A DNA stretch of 64,000 nucleotides from contig JALJCO010003910.1 in assembly GCA_023101725.1 (NCBI GenBank), forward strand, positions 186,001 to 250,000, written 5' to 3'. Position 1 is the first letter of the stretch; every line of letters starts with the position of its first letter. The position numbers were made by a program, and so were the translations under genes. The DNA comes from Atherinomorus stipes. Its lineage: Eukaryota; Chordata; Actinopteri; Atheriniformes; Atherinidae. Below the pieces are notes generated by a model that searched no databases, had not been told where the DNA came from, and saw only the letters and a program-made list of their open reading frames with translations. Of the stretch, positions 1 through 14,476 are shown piece by piece.

Positions 1-2170
1 GCAGCATTTTAGCCTGTTCTGGCTCTGACATCAGTTAACTTCAGCAGTCTCTTGTAAAAGACAAGCAAAACAATGTAAATAACTATAGTATTTAAGGCAA
101 ATTCAGAATTGTGTGAGTCTTTTTTTGCGCAATGAGATTTTTTTTCATGATTTTGTAATAAGATGAAATGAAAATTACAGTGGAGGGGGTTTCATCAGCC
201 TCAACCCGGTCTTGCTCTTATACAGGCTTGTTGTATTCGGCAGGGTTTTATTTGTTCGATTAGAAATTCATTTATTTGTTTGTTTGTCCATTACTAACAG
301 GAAGCCCTATATTTTCACAGGCAGTCGAGCATGCCTTTGCTGTTAATTTCTAATCATGTTGCATAAATGAATTCACTAAGAAAGTTTCTCCTCAGGTGTT
401 GGCGCTGTGCTCGGGTGCTGTGGAACACACCTATAATTTACTTTTACATCAAAACCTTTTTGCTCTGCAACCATTACGCATGCATTGTTTACAGTGGTGC
501 AGGGACCTCAGACTGCTGTCCTGCAGGTTTAGATGCACCTCTCCTCTAACATAACCAGTTTAAAACTAAATAGATCCAATGGCTTCTCATCAAATTCTGC
601 ACAGTGGCCCATTAATTTGAGCCAGATAAGTCTGAGATCCTTGTAATAGTGGTTTATAGCTTAAAATAACCCCATTCAACTTTCCTTCTTTCATTCGCAA
701 AGCAAAGTTCTGCTCTTCCAGGGATGATGTTGTAAATATTCATAATATACGCTGAGTACTTTCACATTTAATATGCGTGAGCTTGGTAAAACAAAACAAA
801 AAAAAGTGTTATTTTATTCCCCAAAACATGATAAATTATTCTACCGCATAACTTGCTGTTTTCTTTGTGATTTTCCCCCACTGGCAATCGAGCAGCATTC
901 CACCCACCCTTTAATTTACTGCTGCAGCACTTCCAACAACAGCTCAGCATTTTGCAGTTAAGAAAACTTTATTGCTGTAAGTGATGTGCCCATGGACTGA
1001 TTAAATGCTTGCATAAAAAAAAAAAATCTTATTGATTTCTAAACAGCAGCTGTGCAACGTGAAGAACAAGGTTACACAGGCAGCCTTTAGTTTCAGCACC
1101 ATGGTCAGTGACACTGAAGTCTGCTGTGTGACACTGTCAGCATGTGCATGTGCGAGATTTTCTAACTGTTCTCACCTCGCTGCTGAGTAAAGCCAAAGAT
1201 GTGTCGACTGTCAGGACGAAAGTGTTAGTGGGAATATGATCAGAGAAGAAACCCTGCTTAGTGTAAGATTCACACTGTCTGCCATATTGGGCACAGTGTG
1301 ATAACATCAGCCTTTGATTGCTTTATGAGGAGATGCTTGGAGCTTCTTTAGGGCGTCTTTAAGGCTTTGAGTGTAGCTGATGTAAAAGTATTTGCAGGTT
1401 TCACTGATTAAACACATCAGCAAACACTTGCCCCTGAGCTTTGCAATAAGTGTGTTTCACTCATTCAGATTCCCATTAATAATAAAAGGGAGTATATGAG
1501 AAAAAGCAGCTCATTATTTAGTCTATTGGCTTCATTATGCAAGTGGTGCCTGTTCACTCCTACACAACTGCATTCTGAGCTGCGACACACCAATTTCCTG
1601 CATAACAAGCCCCACTGACGTGTCCATACACTCTCTCCTTCAATGAAAGGCAACCTCATAAATATTTATTGGTTTCACCGGGTCAAGGTGTAATATCCAC
1701 TTTTTCAACACGGCACAACATGAGCCTCTGCCTCTCATGTAGGAGGCAGGGCATTCATCAGCAGGGTGGAAACAGATACAGCTGAGCCTTGCACCAGATG
1801 CTTCGCAGCCTGGCTGCAGATCTGATTGCATTTTCATTAGAACTGATCTGAGCTATGCTTAACGTCAGGTGATGGAGGGCTTTGACCCCAGCTCACTGGT
1901 TAAATTATGTTAGAAGTAAAATTTCCCTTTTCTCTGCATACTGCATGCAATTCAAAAGCAAGGTTTGCCCTTTTAATAATCCCTGAAAAAACAAATAAAC
2001 AAGTGCAATTAAAACTGGTCTTTACAGGGTCGTAAAATGAGATAACCTTGCATGAATAAAACATGACATATTACTCTGTATCACTGTCTATCATGAACAA
2101 AGTTGGGCTTGTGTGTAAAAGCTACGGGTGAATGCGCCCACTCATTTTGTAGCTTGTTGAATCACATTAA
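1..2170. other. No gene recognised
   Basis: AT-rich sequence with only short chance ORFs. I see no repeat with clear ends. Confidence 0.5.
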
Positions 2171-2199
2171 GAAGTGACACCTTGAACTTGCAACTTTCT

Positions 2200-3470
2200 G
2201 TAGGCTGTTTTCTGTCCCCATCTTCAGTCTGGAAGACTTTTGGGGCCACTGTTCTGTTTACGGTTGCTTCAGTTCGTTGATGTTTGCTGGCATACATTCA
2301 TTCACAGCTCTGCAACACTCTTTCAGTTTGGTTAAGGTCTTGTCTTGGCCTAGCCCGTTTCTACTTTCAGACATTCTGCGGCAGATCAACTGATGTGTTT
2401 CAGATCATTGTCCAGGTTCAGGATCCAGTTTCAGCCAAGACAGATCACCTCCCATTTGGCTCCAGAATACTGCAGAGTCCACAGTCAAGAGACTTGGGTA
2501 GGGTCACACATGGCACTTTTGGTTTAATCCCGTTTCAACTCACCGGGTGTCAAAGGTCTAGTACAAACGGCCTCCGGTCACACTTGCAAAGTTGGAAATG
2601 TGCCAGCGTGCCTCCCCGTCGAGTGACCGCATTTGCATCAGCAGTCCAGCGGGTAGAGCTACAGGTAATAGTCATTTGTGTTGTTTGACATCCACCCAAA
2701 CATGCTGATAAAGCTTATCATGCTTTTGAAGACATGTTTCTCCTCTTCTTCGCGTTTTTGAGCGGGGACTTCTACGTAGGCGGTGTCATTGCATCTTCGT
2801 CACATGGGTGAATAACGCAATCGTTCCGTGCCAGCAACCATTGCAGACCACCTCCGGAAGTGGGCCTGGGCACCGTGCCACGGCCATCCGTCACACTGAA
2901 GTTTAAACGTGAGGCACGTTACCCCCCGCTGTTTGTACCTGGGATGAACTCCAACCGTGCCAAGCGTGACCAGCCCTTTGAATATACAGTATGTCCAGGT
3001 CCTTTTGACTGCTGCCATGAGATATTTGTGCAGATAGCGTTTGGTTTGCTCCAAATACGTCATTATGGATTATGACCAAGCATCTCCACTTCAGTCTTGT
3101 TTGTCCAAAGGATGTTGTTCCAGAGGTTTCCTGGTTTGTTCAGGTGAAACATTGTTGTGCTACTATGTTTCCTAAATATATTAATTCTTTTTAAATGGTA
3201 CTGTTGCAAACTTTCTATTCTATAATGTTGACTGGATCTTGTAGAGTCAAAGTGTAGAGTAGATCATGCAGTTTTTAAAGCACCACAATAATGGGTTCTT
3301 TAATGATTTGATTTCTGATGTCTTCCCTCCTTAGCATTTTGTTAATAAACACTTGAATGCTGAGGAGCTTCTGCTTCTGAGGTCCATATTTTTCCTACTT
3401 GGGTCATACTTAGTTTATTGGACTTATTTTGCATTTTGGCTTAATTTTTATCAAACAAATCTTTTGTTTT
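2200..3470. repeat. Decayed DNA-transposon remnant with a GC-richer insert
   Basis: Phrases around 2400 (cagatcattgtccaggttc) and 3105-3145 (gtccaaaggatgttgttcc) resemble the reverse strand of fish DNA transposons. Between them, about 2480-3000 is clearly more GC- and CpG-rich and looks like a separate insertion. No terminal repeats could be fixed, so the limits are approximate. Confidence 0.35.
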
Positions 3471-3619
3471 GAAAATCGTGCATCATGCGTTCTTTATCTG
3501 TGATTGTAATTTCTTTATTTTCAGACCTGATGAGGACATATCTCATGAGATATGAAATGTAATGGTCACAGGATACATGGAACTGTAATTTTCTTGCACC
3601 TAAAACACATTATGTGATG

Positions 3620-6180
3620 AATTTTTAGTCATCTTTAGTTGCAGATGGGTCTATTGGCAATGCAATGCCTTTAAGGACTCATCTTCAATAAATATATGAA
3701 TGGTAAAAGCAAATAATGCCCATTTTCACAGTAAGTAAAGGTAAGTAAAATGATCTCTGTGCATCAACAAACATCCATTCATCATGGTGGAGAGAATCCA
3801 TGTTTCCCATCATCAAGAGTTGAATTATGTATTTGTATAAATCTGACACAGGGATGCCAATAAGTACTACTGTCCTTATAACTTTGAAGTAAAAAATTAA
3901 TAAAAGGGATCTTATCAAACCTTCAGTATGTGGGTTTTTATGATATCTTGACTGCATCCCCAAGTAAAAATGTAGAATGCCCATGGCAGATTTCTGAGCA
4001 ATAAAAAACAAAGCTGCTCTTATTTTACAGTAAATTTCTTATGGAAACCAAGTAATCAACATTACATTGTATATCCCTTTAATGTTACTTGCAAGAATTT
4101 TAATGCGCAACAGATTTTCCTGTTAGCTTACCTGCAGTCAGAGTTCATTATCCCCACTGGAAAAAACACATTGATTACCTTCTACAGTCCAGCCACAAAA
4201 CTAATCCCCAATCAAACATGATGAGCTCAATATCAGGTTCATTTCCTTTGGGCTTTTTAATGTGGGGAAACTTGCTGATCCACCTTATCCTCCGTTTCTA
4301 ATAAAGCTGTCATCAGTTGCCCGTGTGCACCTCTGTGGCATTGCTCCAAGATGGCTGATCAATAGCCTTTTGTCAGGGAGTGGTTGCAAGGCTTAATAAG
4401 GTTGGGACACACATGAAGCGCACATAGGGATGTAAAAATATTCATTTCGTCAGGTACTTGGTTTACATGTGAGTTGAGAAACAGGGTCCAGTACTTTTAG
4501 CTATAATTAAACCAAATGAATAGCAAAGAGCAAGATACAGAATCTAGTTTTGGGTCATCTGTTTCCTGTTAGCATGATGCTAATCTTACAATTGCTGTTT
4601 ATGTTGTGTGATACCCAATCACCCCTATCCTATCAGCCTTCCAGACTCTAACATATACAGTAGTCACTTCAAAAGATCAATCAGTGCCATGCATATTTCA
4701 TCAAACAACATGCAGAGCAACGGAGCCCAGAGCCCATCGCTCATCTGGCTCTGACGTCTTTACTTACCAAACGGCGCTGAAAAGAAACTGTTTTTGCACA
4801 AAATTTAATGTTAGAATGACAGACTGATAAATTGAGAGACATTTCCCTTTCTGTCCCTTGAAAGAACAAGCCCATACAAAATAGGCTCATGCCAGTATAT
4901 CATCTAATGCCAAACCAAGATGTAGAAGCGGTAATTTTCTGACACATTCCTTACAGTTTCATATAGCTTGATATGATGGGACAATAATTGTTCCTTTAAG
5001 AAATTTTTAAGGTAAAGCAGCAAAACTCCAGTAGAGTGTTAAAAGAATTTGCAGCCAAATAAATTTTTGATACTTAGAGAAATGTATTTTATGCATAAAA
5101 GCTAATTATTTCAAATGCAGTTCTCCCAAATATGAAGCTTAACACGGATGAACTTTCACTGACTGATTTAAAAAGAGGAAAGATGCTCATGAAGACCCAG
5201 AAAATGGAAACCTAAATAACAAACTGTTGGCAATGAGTGTGTGAAAGTCTGCTGAAAGCTCAGTAACTCTGATGAGGCAAGCCAATTTATAGCACATTTT
5301 ATACATAAGGCAACCTGCGCTGTGTATGATTAAAAGAAAGATGCAAGAGAAAACAGTGAGTTACAAGATATAAAGAGATGTTAACAGGAAATGCATCATC
5401 TTCATCATCAGTAAATGCTGTGTTTACCTTGTTTTTCATCAACCCCAAATTATGACAAAACTTTAAATGAACTTCTTGATCCACTGTACAAACCAAACAA
5501 AAAACACTGAAATAAAATTTTATTCAAAAGGCTAAAAGAAAATGAAAAAGGGAAATTGCGATATTTCCATCACTCTGTTCAGGACAGATACTGTACAGTT
5601 CAAATTTTGGTGATGTCTTATGTTTCCATATGTGTTTAAAGATGACTTCTGTGTCTTTATTTATTTTATTTTTTAAAATTCATTTCCAGAGTCATTGATT
5701 TCTCCATTTATCTGCTGCATGGTAATAAGGTGGGTGTTTAATCTAACTGAAGGTGTAATATTGTTTACCCTTCAGGAATCAGACAGCGATTTCCAACAGT
5801 GACTATCCAATGATAGAACTAGAAACACTTTCTTAGCATATGGCAAAGAAATCTAGAAATGATTAAATGTGGAAATGAATGTATTCAGGAGTTAATGAGA
5901 ACTTTAGAAATTACATGAATAAATGTAGAAATAAAAAGAGCTTAGAAATAATGAAACTATAAATGTAAACATTAAAAATAAATAAAAGTCATATAGACTA
6001 TGAAGAAGGATAAAACAGTTTTTATCATATGACTGCTGTCTGCGGAAACAAACTGGTGATACAATGCCATCTTACATGTATCACCATTGTGTTTTGGACA
6101 AGTGGAAGAAATCTTCACACCACATATCACATTTTCTGTTCTGTATCACATGTTAGCATGCGAACGTTTGCTAGCATTAA
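3620..6180. other. No gene recognised
   Basis: AT-rich noncoding sequence, with several short stop-interrupted ORFs. Nothing specific is seen. Confidence 0.5.
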
Positions 6181-6187
6181 GAGTTAT

Positions 6188-6320
6188 GACCAAAGACTGT
6201 AAAAAAAAAAATGGATGTAGTATCCGGTCACCTCTGAATGGGTGAAAGTGAAGCCAGTTAGGCGTGTCCCACTGTTGTCATCTTGCTGTGTCACGTGTGT
6301 CATCACTCCTGAAGAATACT
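6188..6320 (+). repeat. Dispersed repeat, accaaagactgt family, copy 1
   Basis: Shares order and wording with 23246-23365 (ccaaagactnt, atggangtagtatc, tcacccatt-like, agccagttaggcgtgtcccactgt against agtcagttgggagttcccactgt, gtgtcatcactcc). Two diverged copies are present; the class is unknown. Confidence 0.6.
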
Positions 6321-6989
6321 AAAGGCAAAGCACAGCCTCGGGGCAAACGACTGACAGTGAACATACTCTGGGCTAAACCGAACTAACTCTAAACTAACAG
6401 GAGATAATGAAGATTAGCCCCCTAAGTGGTGGGCTTGTTTGGACTTGCTGTTAGCTGGCTAAAAAGCACCATTTAGCTACTCTGCTGCAGACTGAGACCT
6501 TACAGGGAGCGAACAAGGAGCTAACTGTTAGTCACTGGCCGGTCTTCATCCAGTCTGCCACATGTCAAGCAAAAGGACATGACCCTAATTATGTGTAATT
6601 TCAAAATTAAATAACATCTCCTGTAAACGGACAAGTTATAAAAAAAAAAAAAAATCCACCCCACTCACAGTTGACATGTTGGTAAACTTGATCTATTAAA
6701 CCTAAAACGATTTATTGAACCAGGCTGTAAACATGTTTATTTCTGCTGTAAACATGTTTCTTTCTGCTGTGAAGTTTTTAACATGGGAGTCTACGGGGAT
6801 TTGCTCTGTTTTGGGGCCAGCCTCTAGCAAATGAAGAGAGAATTACTATTCACTCTTTTCCAGCAGGGTTTGCCCTTGGTTCTGACTCAATGAGCCACAG
6901 TTGGTTTGCTATTAGCCTGCCACTGTCTGCATGCTATGGAAGAGTAGAACTGTCACCCAAGTAAAAAAAAAAAAAGAAGGGGAGGGGGG

Positions 6990-7095
6990 GGGTTATCATA
7001 ACATATGTGATTCAGGTGTGTTGGAGAAGAGATGCATCTAAAAGCTGCTGGATAGAAGCTCTCGAAGACTGGACTCGGACACCACTGGTCTAGTC
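6990..7095 (-). repeat. Fragment of the hAT MITE seen at 18616
   Basis: The stretch from gattcaggtgtgttggag to ctggactcggacaccac matches parts of the MITE at 18616-18837. Its outer ends are missing. Confidence 0.5.
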
Positions 7096-7744
7096 TCATG
7101 TCTCAGCATGCTGTACAGCAGTATATGCAGTTTCCTCATTCAAACAAGAATATGGTTTTTATTCCACGTTTTAACCCACAAATGAAACAGTTTAAATATG
7201 TTTTAAGTTTGTACAATAAGACTTACAACGTTATAATGTAATCAGGTCCTTTCTTTTATTATTTGGGTGACAGCTCAATCCTAGCATAATGTACAGTAGC
7301 ACAGCATACACCTGCCCTATACCACTATTTGCATGTTACCTTTTTCAAAATTGCTCTCAGGAAACACAAAACATCCGCCCACACACTGAAATTTGCCCAT
7401 TTTGATGATCATACCACAGAAAACAGACCTAATGGGATGTTTTGATGGTCTGTCAGAAAAGTGTTGAGATCATAAATCTAAATCATTTGCTTTTATGCAG
7501 AGTAGGGATGCTCTTGCATATTTGACCACAGATTCCACCACTGTTTGCAGCACTATTGCTACATACGTACTGGGCTTAGTGATTGACAAGTTACAGGCAA
7601 TATAAAATGTTTGCACAAACTTTGCTGGCATAACATTAAGAAGATGTTGAGATATTTAATGCATACTGTAAGTATGCATAAGTTCAGAAAAAGTGTGCTC
7701 TTAGTTGTCTGAGTAATAGAGTAACTGACCACCTGTTTATACCA

Positions 7745-7772
7745 AATATGTATATATATATATATATATATA
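7745..7772. repeat. TA microsatellite
   Basis: An uninterrupted (TA)n run of about 26 bases. Confidence 0.9.
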
Positions 7773-7904
7773 ATAAGCAGGAACACGCTTACTGAAATGT
7801 ATCTTTTTTTTCTTTTTTTCTTCTTTTTCTTTCTTACTTGTCCTGTCCAGCATCATAGCAAGCAAAATGGAAATCCGATTGCTTTAATGTGTTAAACAGT
7901 TTTG

Positions 7905-9312
7905 CTTTACTGAAATGTATCTATTACTTAGTGCAAAACCTTTGTAGCCACAGCTCCAAAACACCTCTTGTATGGAGAAACCAGTTACATTGCTCAGGTG
8001 TGATTTTGGCCCATTCTTTCACACAAACTGCCTTCAAATCTTCAAGGTTCCAGGGGTCTCTTCTGTTCTCTCTGTTCAGTTCTTTTAAAAAATGTTCATT
8101 TGGATTCAAGTACGGTGATTAACTGGGCCATTCTTGCAGCTTTATTTTCTTTTTCTTATACCAGTTGAGTGTTTACTTTGCTGTGTGCTTGGGATGATTG
8201 TCTTGCTGAAAGATCCAGCCTCTTTTCATCTTCAGCAGATGGCAGCAGATTCTGGTCAAGAATGTATCTAATTTTCTCCATTCATTCTTCCTTCAATGAT
8301 ATGAAGTCTGCCAGTAACACATGCTGATAAACAGCCCCACACCATGATGTTCCCACCTCCAACCTTTACTGTTGCTATGGTGCTTTTGGGGTCAAGTGCG
8401 TGCCATTTCTCCTCCAAACATGTTGTATCTTATGACATCCAAAGAGTTCAATTTTGGTCTCATCTGACTAGACTATGTTTTCCAGAATGTCATGGGTTTG
8501 TCCAGATGTTGTGTTGCAAACTTCAAACGAGCATCAACATGCTTTTTCTTCATAAATGGAGTCTTGCGTGGTGTGCGTGCATGAAGACCATGGTGGTTTA
8601 GAGCATTACTTCTTGTTTTCTCTGAAACAACTGTCCCTGCTGATTCCAGGTCTTTCTGAAGCTCTCCACGAGTAGTTCTGGGCTGTTGGAGAACCTTTCT
8701 GATTATTGTTCTGACTCCTCTGTCTGAAATCTTGCGAGGAGCACTTGGCCGTGGCCGGTTTATGATGATGCCGTGTTCTTTCCACTTCCGGATGATGGTC
8801 CCAATGGTGCTCACTGGAACTTTCAGAAGTTTAGAAATGCACCTGGAACCAATGCCTTCAGTGTGTTTGCAATAATAAGGTTGTGTAGATCTTTAGAGCT
8901 CTTTGCTTTTACCCATCATGGAATGCTTCTTGTCTGACACCTTGGTAATGAGAAACCTTTTTAAACGCATCAGTCAGGACTAAACCAGCTGATATTACTT
9001 TGCACTGATCGGGAACAGGATTACTTTCTAAATACTGACAGACTCCAGCTGTTTTCTTGGCTCTCCAGATCTTTTTGCCCTCCATTTCTTCATGTGTTCA
9101 ATACTTATTTCCTGTGTCATTTCACTATATTACACATAATTTAATTTATGGAAATAAATGTTAGGATTTCTTTGTATGTATGCATTACTTGGGTTGTTGC
9201 CGACAACTGATGAAAATTTCATGTCAAAATATATCAAAAAAATATATGTAAAAAATTTCAAATATATTTTCTGCGAAAAATGTTGACATGCTAAATACTT
9301 GCTGCATACCCC
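7905..9312 (-). mobile_element. Tc1-like DNA transposon fossil
   Basis: Minus-strand coding fragments match the usual fish Tc1 transposase order: an N-terminal helix-turn-helix portion at 8814-8473 (TIIRKWKEHG, PRKISDRGVRTIIRK) and the C-terminal NPNEHFLKELNRENRRDPW part at 8109-7924, with stops and frame breaks between. The right end near 9312 (cccctgctg) resembles a Tc1 terminus; the left end is not visible. It is inactive. Confidence 0.75.
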
Positions 9313-9319
9313 TGCTGCA

Positions 9320-12110
9320 TACGGAGCAAGACCTTATGGCAGTCAATACTGCCAGTGTGTGGAGGCTGCAGCCTCCTTTTTGACTGGAAATGGTTGCACA
9401 TAATCATTTAGCAAAGCAAGGGTGATTTAACACTCCTGCCATTATTTATTCATGTAAAAAAGCACAAACACAGGAATGATTTGTAGGCCATCAGTGCTGT
9501 CTTATTTATTTATTTTTTTAAGGCAGCCAAGGATGTCAAGGAAATGGATCGAGTCATTTTACCCAAGACTATCATTTATTTTTTTGTCTTGTGAGTTTTT
9601 CCAGTTGAAAACTGGTTTAGGAACAACCCCACAGACTTTTGATCTCCAAATTAATGATCTAACTCATCTGTGAATTCGTGTTACCACTCTTTAATTTCTC
9701 CATCACTGAGTTCACTGATGTACACTCTGGACTAACTTAGTTATGAAGCACAACAGTGAATGAGAAAATGTGTCCAACAGAGAGAAATTGATTGAAACTG
9801 AAGCTGGCAAATCAGGGAGGGAGGGGGGCACTCCTCTAATCTCCACACCAGCAGAACACAGGAAGGCGTAACACATCTCCTGAATAGAAGCAGTTTCATT
9901 ACTCTCTGTCGGCCATCCTCACTTCCCTCTGAGTCATTCATCTACAGATGTAATGACCAAAGAAAAGAGCAAGACGCTGATCTGTCAGAATGATTCACTG
10001 TCAATTTACCAGGCTTTTGATAAAGGTTTGCTCCATGCAGCAGCTGAATACACTAACCCAGCCTTCTTTTAATTTGCATATTGACACATAATAATGATAC
10101 AGTGATGATTAGGAATAGCTCGAGGACATGACTCTTCAGTAAAAACATTTCACGGAGTTTGAAGGGTGATGACTGGCCTGGCCATATGCTGCCGGACTGT
10201 TGCATGCTATGCCACGACACGTGTACAAACTGCCTTTAAAGTTTGTGCTATCATGGAGTAAATGTATTTGAACGAGCTGCTCATTCAGAATAAAACATAG
10301 CATAAATTTCTTGTTGATGTGAGAAGACCATTGCACGGTTACCAGTGATTTAAGATCCCTGTGATTTTCCAGTGGTCTTTAATGTAAACGTTTTGTTTGT
10401 ATACTCAAAATAAGAACCTTTAAATCCAGGTTTGCTGCTCCATGGTTTTGCAGGACTTCCACCAAGAGGCAGACAATCTGTATTTTTTAATTTTCAGTTT
10501 ATTCAGGGTAACTATCTCCAAACAAAGCCAGTGCACTACCAGCTAGCCTTGACTGAAGAAAGGCCCAACAAAAACAAACCTTCCTGAAGTTTAATCTGGT
10601 CCAAGTGTTGAGAAAGGTGTTTGGCAAGCAGACTCAGACATTTTGATTTTTGAGCTGAATATCTATAATTTACTGCAGTCCTCGTGTAACTTAGACAATG
10701 TGACAGCATTGGAAAGGCAAGCAGAGCTACGAAATACACTCTGGCACCACCGTGTAACACATACCAGACTATGCAGGATTCAGTGCACATTACTTCAAGT
10801 TATTATTGCTAAAAAAATGTTTTACAAGCTTAGAATCATAAATTTGAACTTATATTTTCCATACTGCTTTTGGCTTATATAGTTGTTAAATATATTTCCC
10901 CTTAAATAATGACAGTGTAATATGTAAAGTGTGGTTATTTGTGCTTATAGTGATCTAATTGTATGATTTAGTGATGACAGGATGGTTTAACTATAGGCCT
11001 ATTGATTTACTGATTCTTCAACCGTTAAAAAAAAAGTTTATTTTTTCCTCACATGGTTGTTTCTGAGTTGTACTTTATAAATCCTAAATGAAGGGGGAAG
11101 GGGGGCAATTAAAGACAGATTTGAAGATACAAACTACAACATTTTTCCTTAAGGAGAGTATGGAGGGACTAATAAAAAAAATGGAGAAACAAAATTATGT
11201 TTTATTAATCCCCAGTGGATAATTATAATTTTGCGTTAGGTTTATTTATCTATTTATTCACGTTATTCACTTTTATGAATTTTACAAAAAGTCATCACCA
11301 AAAACCTGGATAATGTAATTAATTTCTCTATAAAGAAAAGAACAAGCAAAACATACACCTATTTTTTATTGACCCAGGGAACTCTAATCATCACAGCTTA
11401 ATGCCTAAACTAAACCCTAAACCAAAACCTAACACAAAAATCTCTAGCTCTGTTTTCAGCTTATATGTTCACAGAAAAACAACGCCACATTAGAACTGAT
11501 GAGCAGTCAGTATTGGTCCCCACAGTGCAGGAAAAACAAGTACACAAGACTGGAGATTATGGGCTCTAGGTGTCATCCGAATTCGACAAAAAAGATCAAG
11601 TGAGTGAAAAGTCAAAGCATAAAGTAACATTTCAGCAAGTGGATGAGCTTAATAGAAATCATGTGCTTGTTGGAAATAAGGTGATTGGCGCCATTATGTG
11701 GCATAATGGAAAATTACAGGAGCCTGGAGGTACAATCAGATAGAATAGTTATAACTGTCTCCAAAGTTTTACAGCTGTCGACAGTGAAAAGGCACATTTA
11801 AGTCTTCTTTAAGGCGTTAGACAACAGTTAAACTGTTAAAATTATATGTTAGGGATAACTAGGTGATTGTTAAACGTGGGAGTCAAGTTTTTATTATTTA
11901 TTTAAAAGTACACAGCGGTTGTAACCGCTACAAAGAACTGATAAAACATGTTTATTTTGGTTAATATTTACGATAAGGCTTTCTCCAGCTTCAAAACGCA
12001 TTTACCCATTATGTTTAATCGTGTCTGTTGTGTTTCCTAAACAGCCTTCAAGTTTTAAATAACCGAAGTCAGAGCCATATTCCGAGCAATTAATGCAAAC
12101 CGGCAGTCTT
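9320..12110. other. No gene recognised
   Basis: AT-rich noncoding sequence upstream of the Cx39.4-like gene. It may contain control elements, but none can be named. Confidence 0.5.
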
Positions 12111-12249
12111 TAAACAACGTTAAAACCCTGACGTCCGCGCGCAGTTCCCCAGAACCGCTCTGAGTTCACCCATTACGTTTCCTGGACGAAGTTCCTGAGG
12201 GAGGGCCCGAGAAGCAGGCATGGGAAAGTTCTCCCCACTTTTTCCGATT

Positions 12250-12391
12250 ACATCGGATCTTTTTTTTAAAAGAAGGCGAAGCAGCCGAGCAGTCCACCAC
12301 TGAAAGGAGCGGACTGACATTAAGAAAGTACACGGAGTGCTGAGGCCAGGGAGACTAGAAGGAGGTAAAACCCGCTTCACGAGAGAGAAAG
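12250..12391 (+). promoter_or_regulatory. Candidate noncoding first exon and promoter of the Cx39.4-like gene
   Basis: The only GC-richer, CpG-containing stretch upstream of the connexin lies at about 12120-12391 and ends in a good splice donor (GAGAAAG followed by gtaagg; exon end 12391). Connexin genes usually have a noncoding first exon spliced to the acceptor just before the ATG, here at 15815, which would give a 3.4-kb intron. The transcription start cannot be placed from sequence; the left limit given here is a guess. Confidence 0.4.
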
Positions 12392-13077
12392 GTAAGGCTT
12401 TTTTTTTCCTCAGGGGGATGAAATTGGGATAACATAATCATCTGTCCTGTGACTTCTCAGTAGTGGTGAAAGAGCCATTGTGCTACTTTTTTTTCATTTA
12501 TTTATTTAGTTTTTCTTTAAATTATTGTGAGAAAATTCTCTTTTTTAATGTAGTTTCAGTCACTTCAAAAACTTTGAAAGTTTTTAGCAGTCTACTAAGG
12601 TTTTATTCTCTTTTATTACCATCATTAATCAGTGGTTTTATGATTTGCTTGTTGTTGGTCATTAGTCTAAATTATTGTGAATCATTTAGGCCTACATTTA
12701 CAGCCTTAGTGGGATTACAGTAACAGAACATAAAGCCATATTTCTCTCTCCATCCTCTTTAATAACCTCTATTCTGTCCATATTTTGTGGTATGTTCTGT
12801 AGAGACAATAGCAGTCCTCAGGAAAAACCTCTCAGCGGAGGATCCGTTCAGCTGTTCCACTGTTATCATATAAGAAGCCTGATCTGCAGTCCATTATTGC
12901 CCTTACATCCTTTTGTCCGGTCTCATCCTGTTAGAAGAGTTTGTATTTTTCATGACTGAAGAGGGAGTTTTTATCTCAGATGGGAAGAAATAACAGAAAA
13001 ACATTGATAAGATAAACAAATAGACAAGTGTCACAGCAATACACAACTCCCCCACACACAGGATGTTTATTTAGATG

Positions 13078-13100
13078 TGTGCGTGTGTGTGTGTGTGTGA
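13078..13100. repeat. TG microsatellite
   Basis: A short (GT)n run in the presumed first intron of the connexin. Confidence 0.8.
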
Positions 13101-14476
13101 GCTTCCCAACAAGCTGCTGTGTCATATGCCATCAACAGTGTCTACAACAGTGTCTTCTACAATTTAAGACAATTCTTTGATAAAATCAATTATATTCTGC
13201 AGGCTAAACTGTAACTGAATGGGTTGCCTGCTGTGTAAAAGTGAGGGTGGCCTCTCTTGGACTCATTCACTCCAGTTTTGCTGTGAACAGTTTAAGCGCG
13301 CTCTATTTTTGTTCATATTAAAAGCTAACTTTAGTACCATATGTTTTTGTTTTAGTCCACTTCAGTGTATGGGGGCCTTTCCTCTCACATCTTGATGATG
13401 AGGAGTTAGAGCCCACCCTAACAACACTGTGAGCTCATGGAAGAACTAATAGAGGGCTGCAGCCACATACACATGTTCCTCGGCATAAAAGACACCATTA
13501 TACTGTAAAGGTTGGAAAAACTTGGCTCATTTGTTACTTATAGAAAATAAACATGAACACTTTAGATGGGTGCTTTTGGAAGCTTCTTTGCAAAGGAAAT
13601 CAAAACATACCTGTTGAGTTCTTACATTATGTTTGTTCCAATTAGAAGATTTGGAGAAATAGAAACTAAAAAACAAAACAGGGAAACAACTAGTTATGTG
13701 CCAACTTGAGGGCCTCTCAGAATTAGTGTTGTGGAAAATTTGCCCACATTCTGTAACGGTTTGAGGTCGTTTTAAAAGTGATTAATTTCATGGTGTTTTC
13801 TCATACAGTACTGTGCTTTGCTAATTTATACAGGACATATTATGGTTTTTGGCTCCCTTTGATGTTTAGCTTTGTAAAAGGTTTGTATAAAATGCTTAAA
13901 GCTGACAACAAAGTGAGCTATTTTCTCATTCTCAGTACAGGCTCTTCATCAGAACTTGATAACATCACCATGAAACACATTGGTGTGCTTAGTCATTGCT
14001 GCCTGAATGGAATGGAAAAATGTTTCTCTCAAAATTGTTGTACAAGTTCCCCCTGCAGAAAAACATCCCAACATAATGACACTGGCTCTGTGTTTGACTG
14101 AAAGGATAGTATTTAGTGTGTGAACATAAACCTTTAAATAACAAAGCTACTATTTGATATTTATTTCATCGTACTGAAAGATTTTGCTCATTAATGCATT
14201 TTGGAAAGTTCAGTGTCACATGCCTATTAATGATAAAAAGGTCATTCTACCATAATAACTTAATTGGTGTCCTGTGAGCACATCTTCAATCTCCGCAGCA
14301 GAGCTGGATCTCATTCACAGTGACATCAGGACTGCTGGTCACCTGTCTGACAAGATCCTGTGTCAATGAAAGCTCTTTTGACGGAGGATGGGCGTATCGA
14401 TACCCTGGAGTCAATACCAGCCTGAATAATATCGGAATCCTCCAACACAGCCGATTTAAAACTAAATGGATCCAAT

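Noticed and set aside
2284..2688. 134-residue plus-strand ORF
   Set aside because: No domain, inside repeat-like sequence; likely chance.
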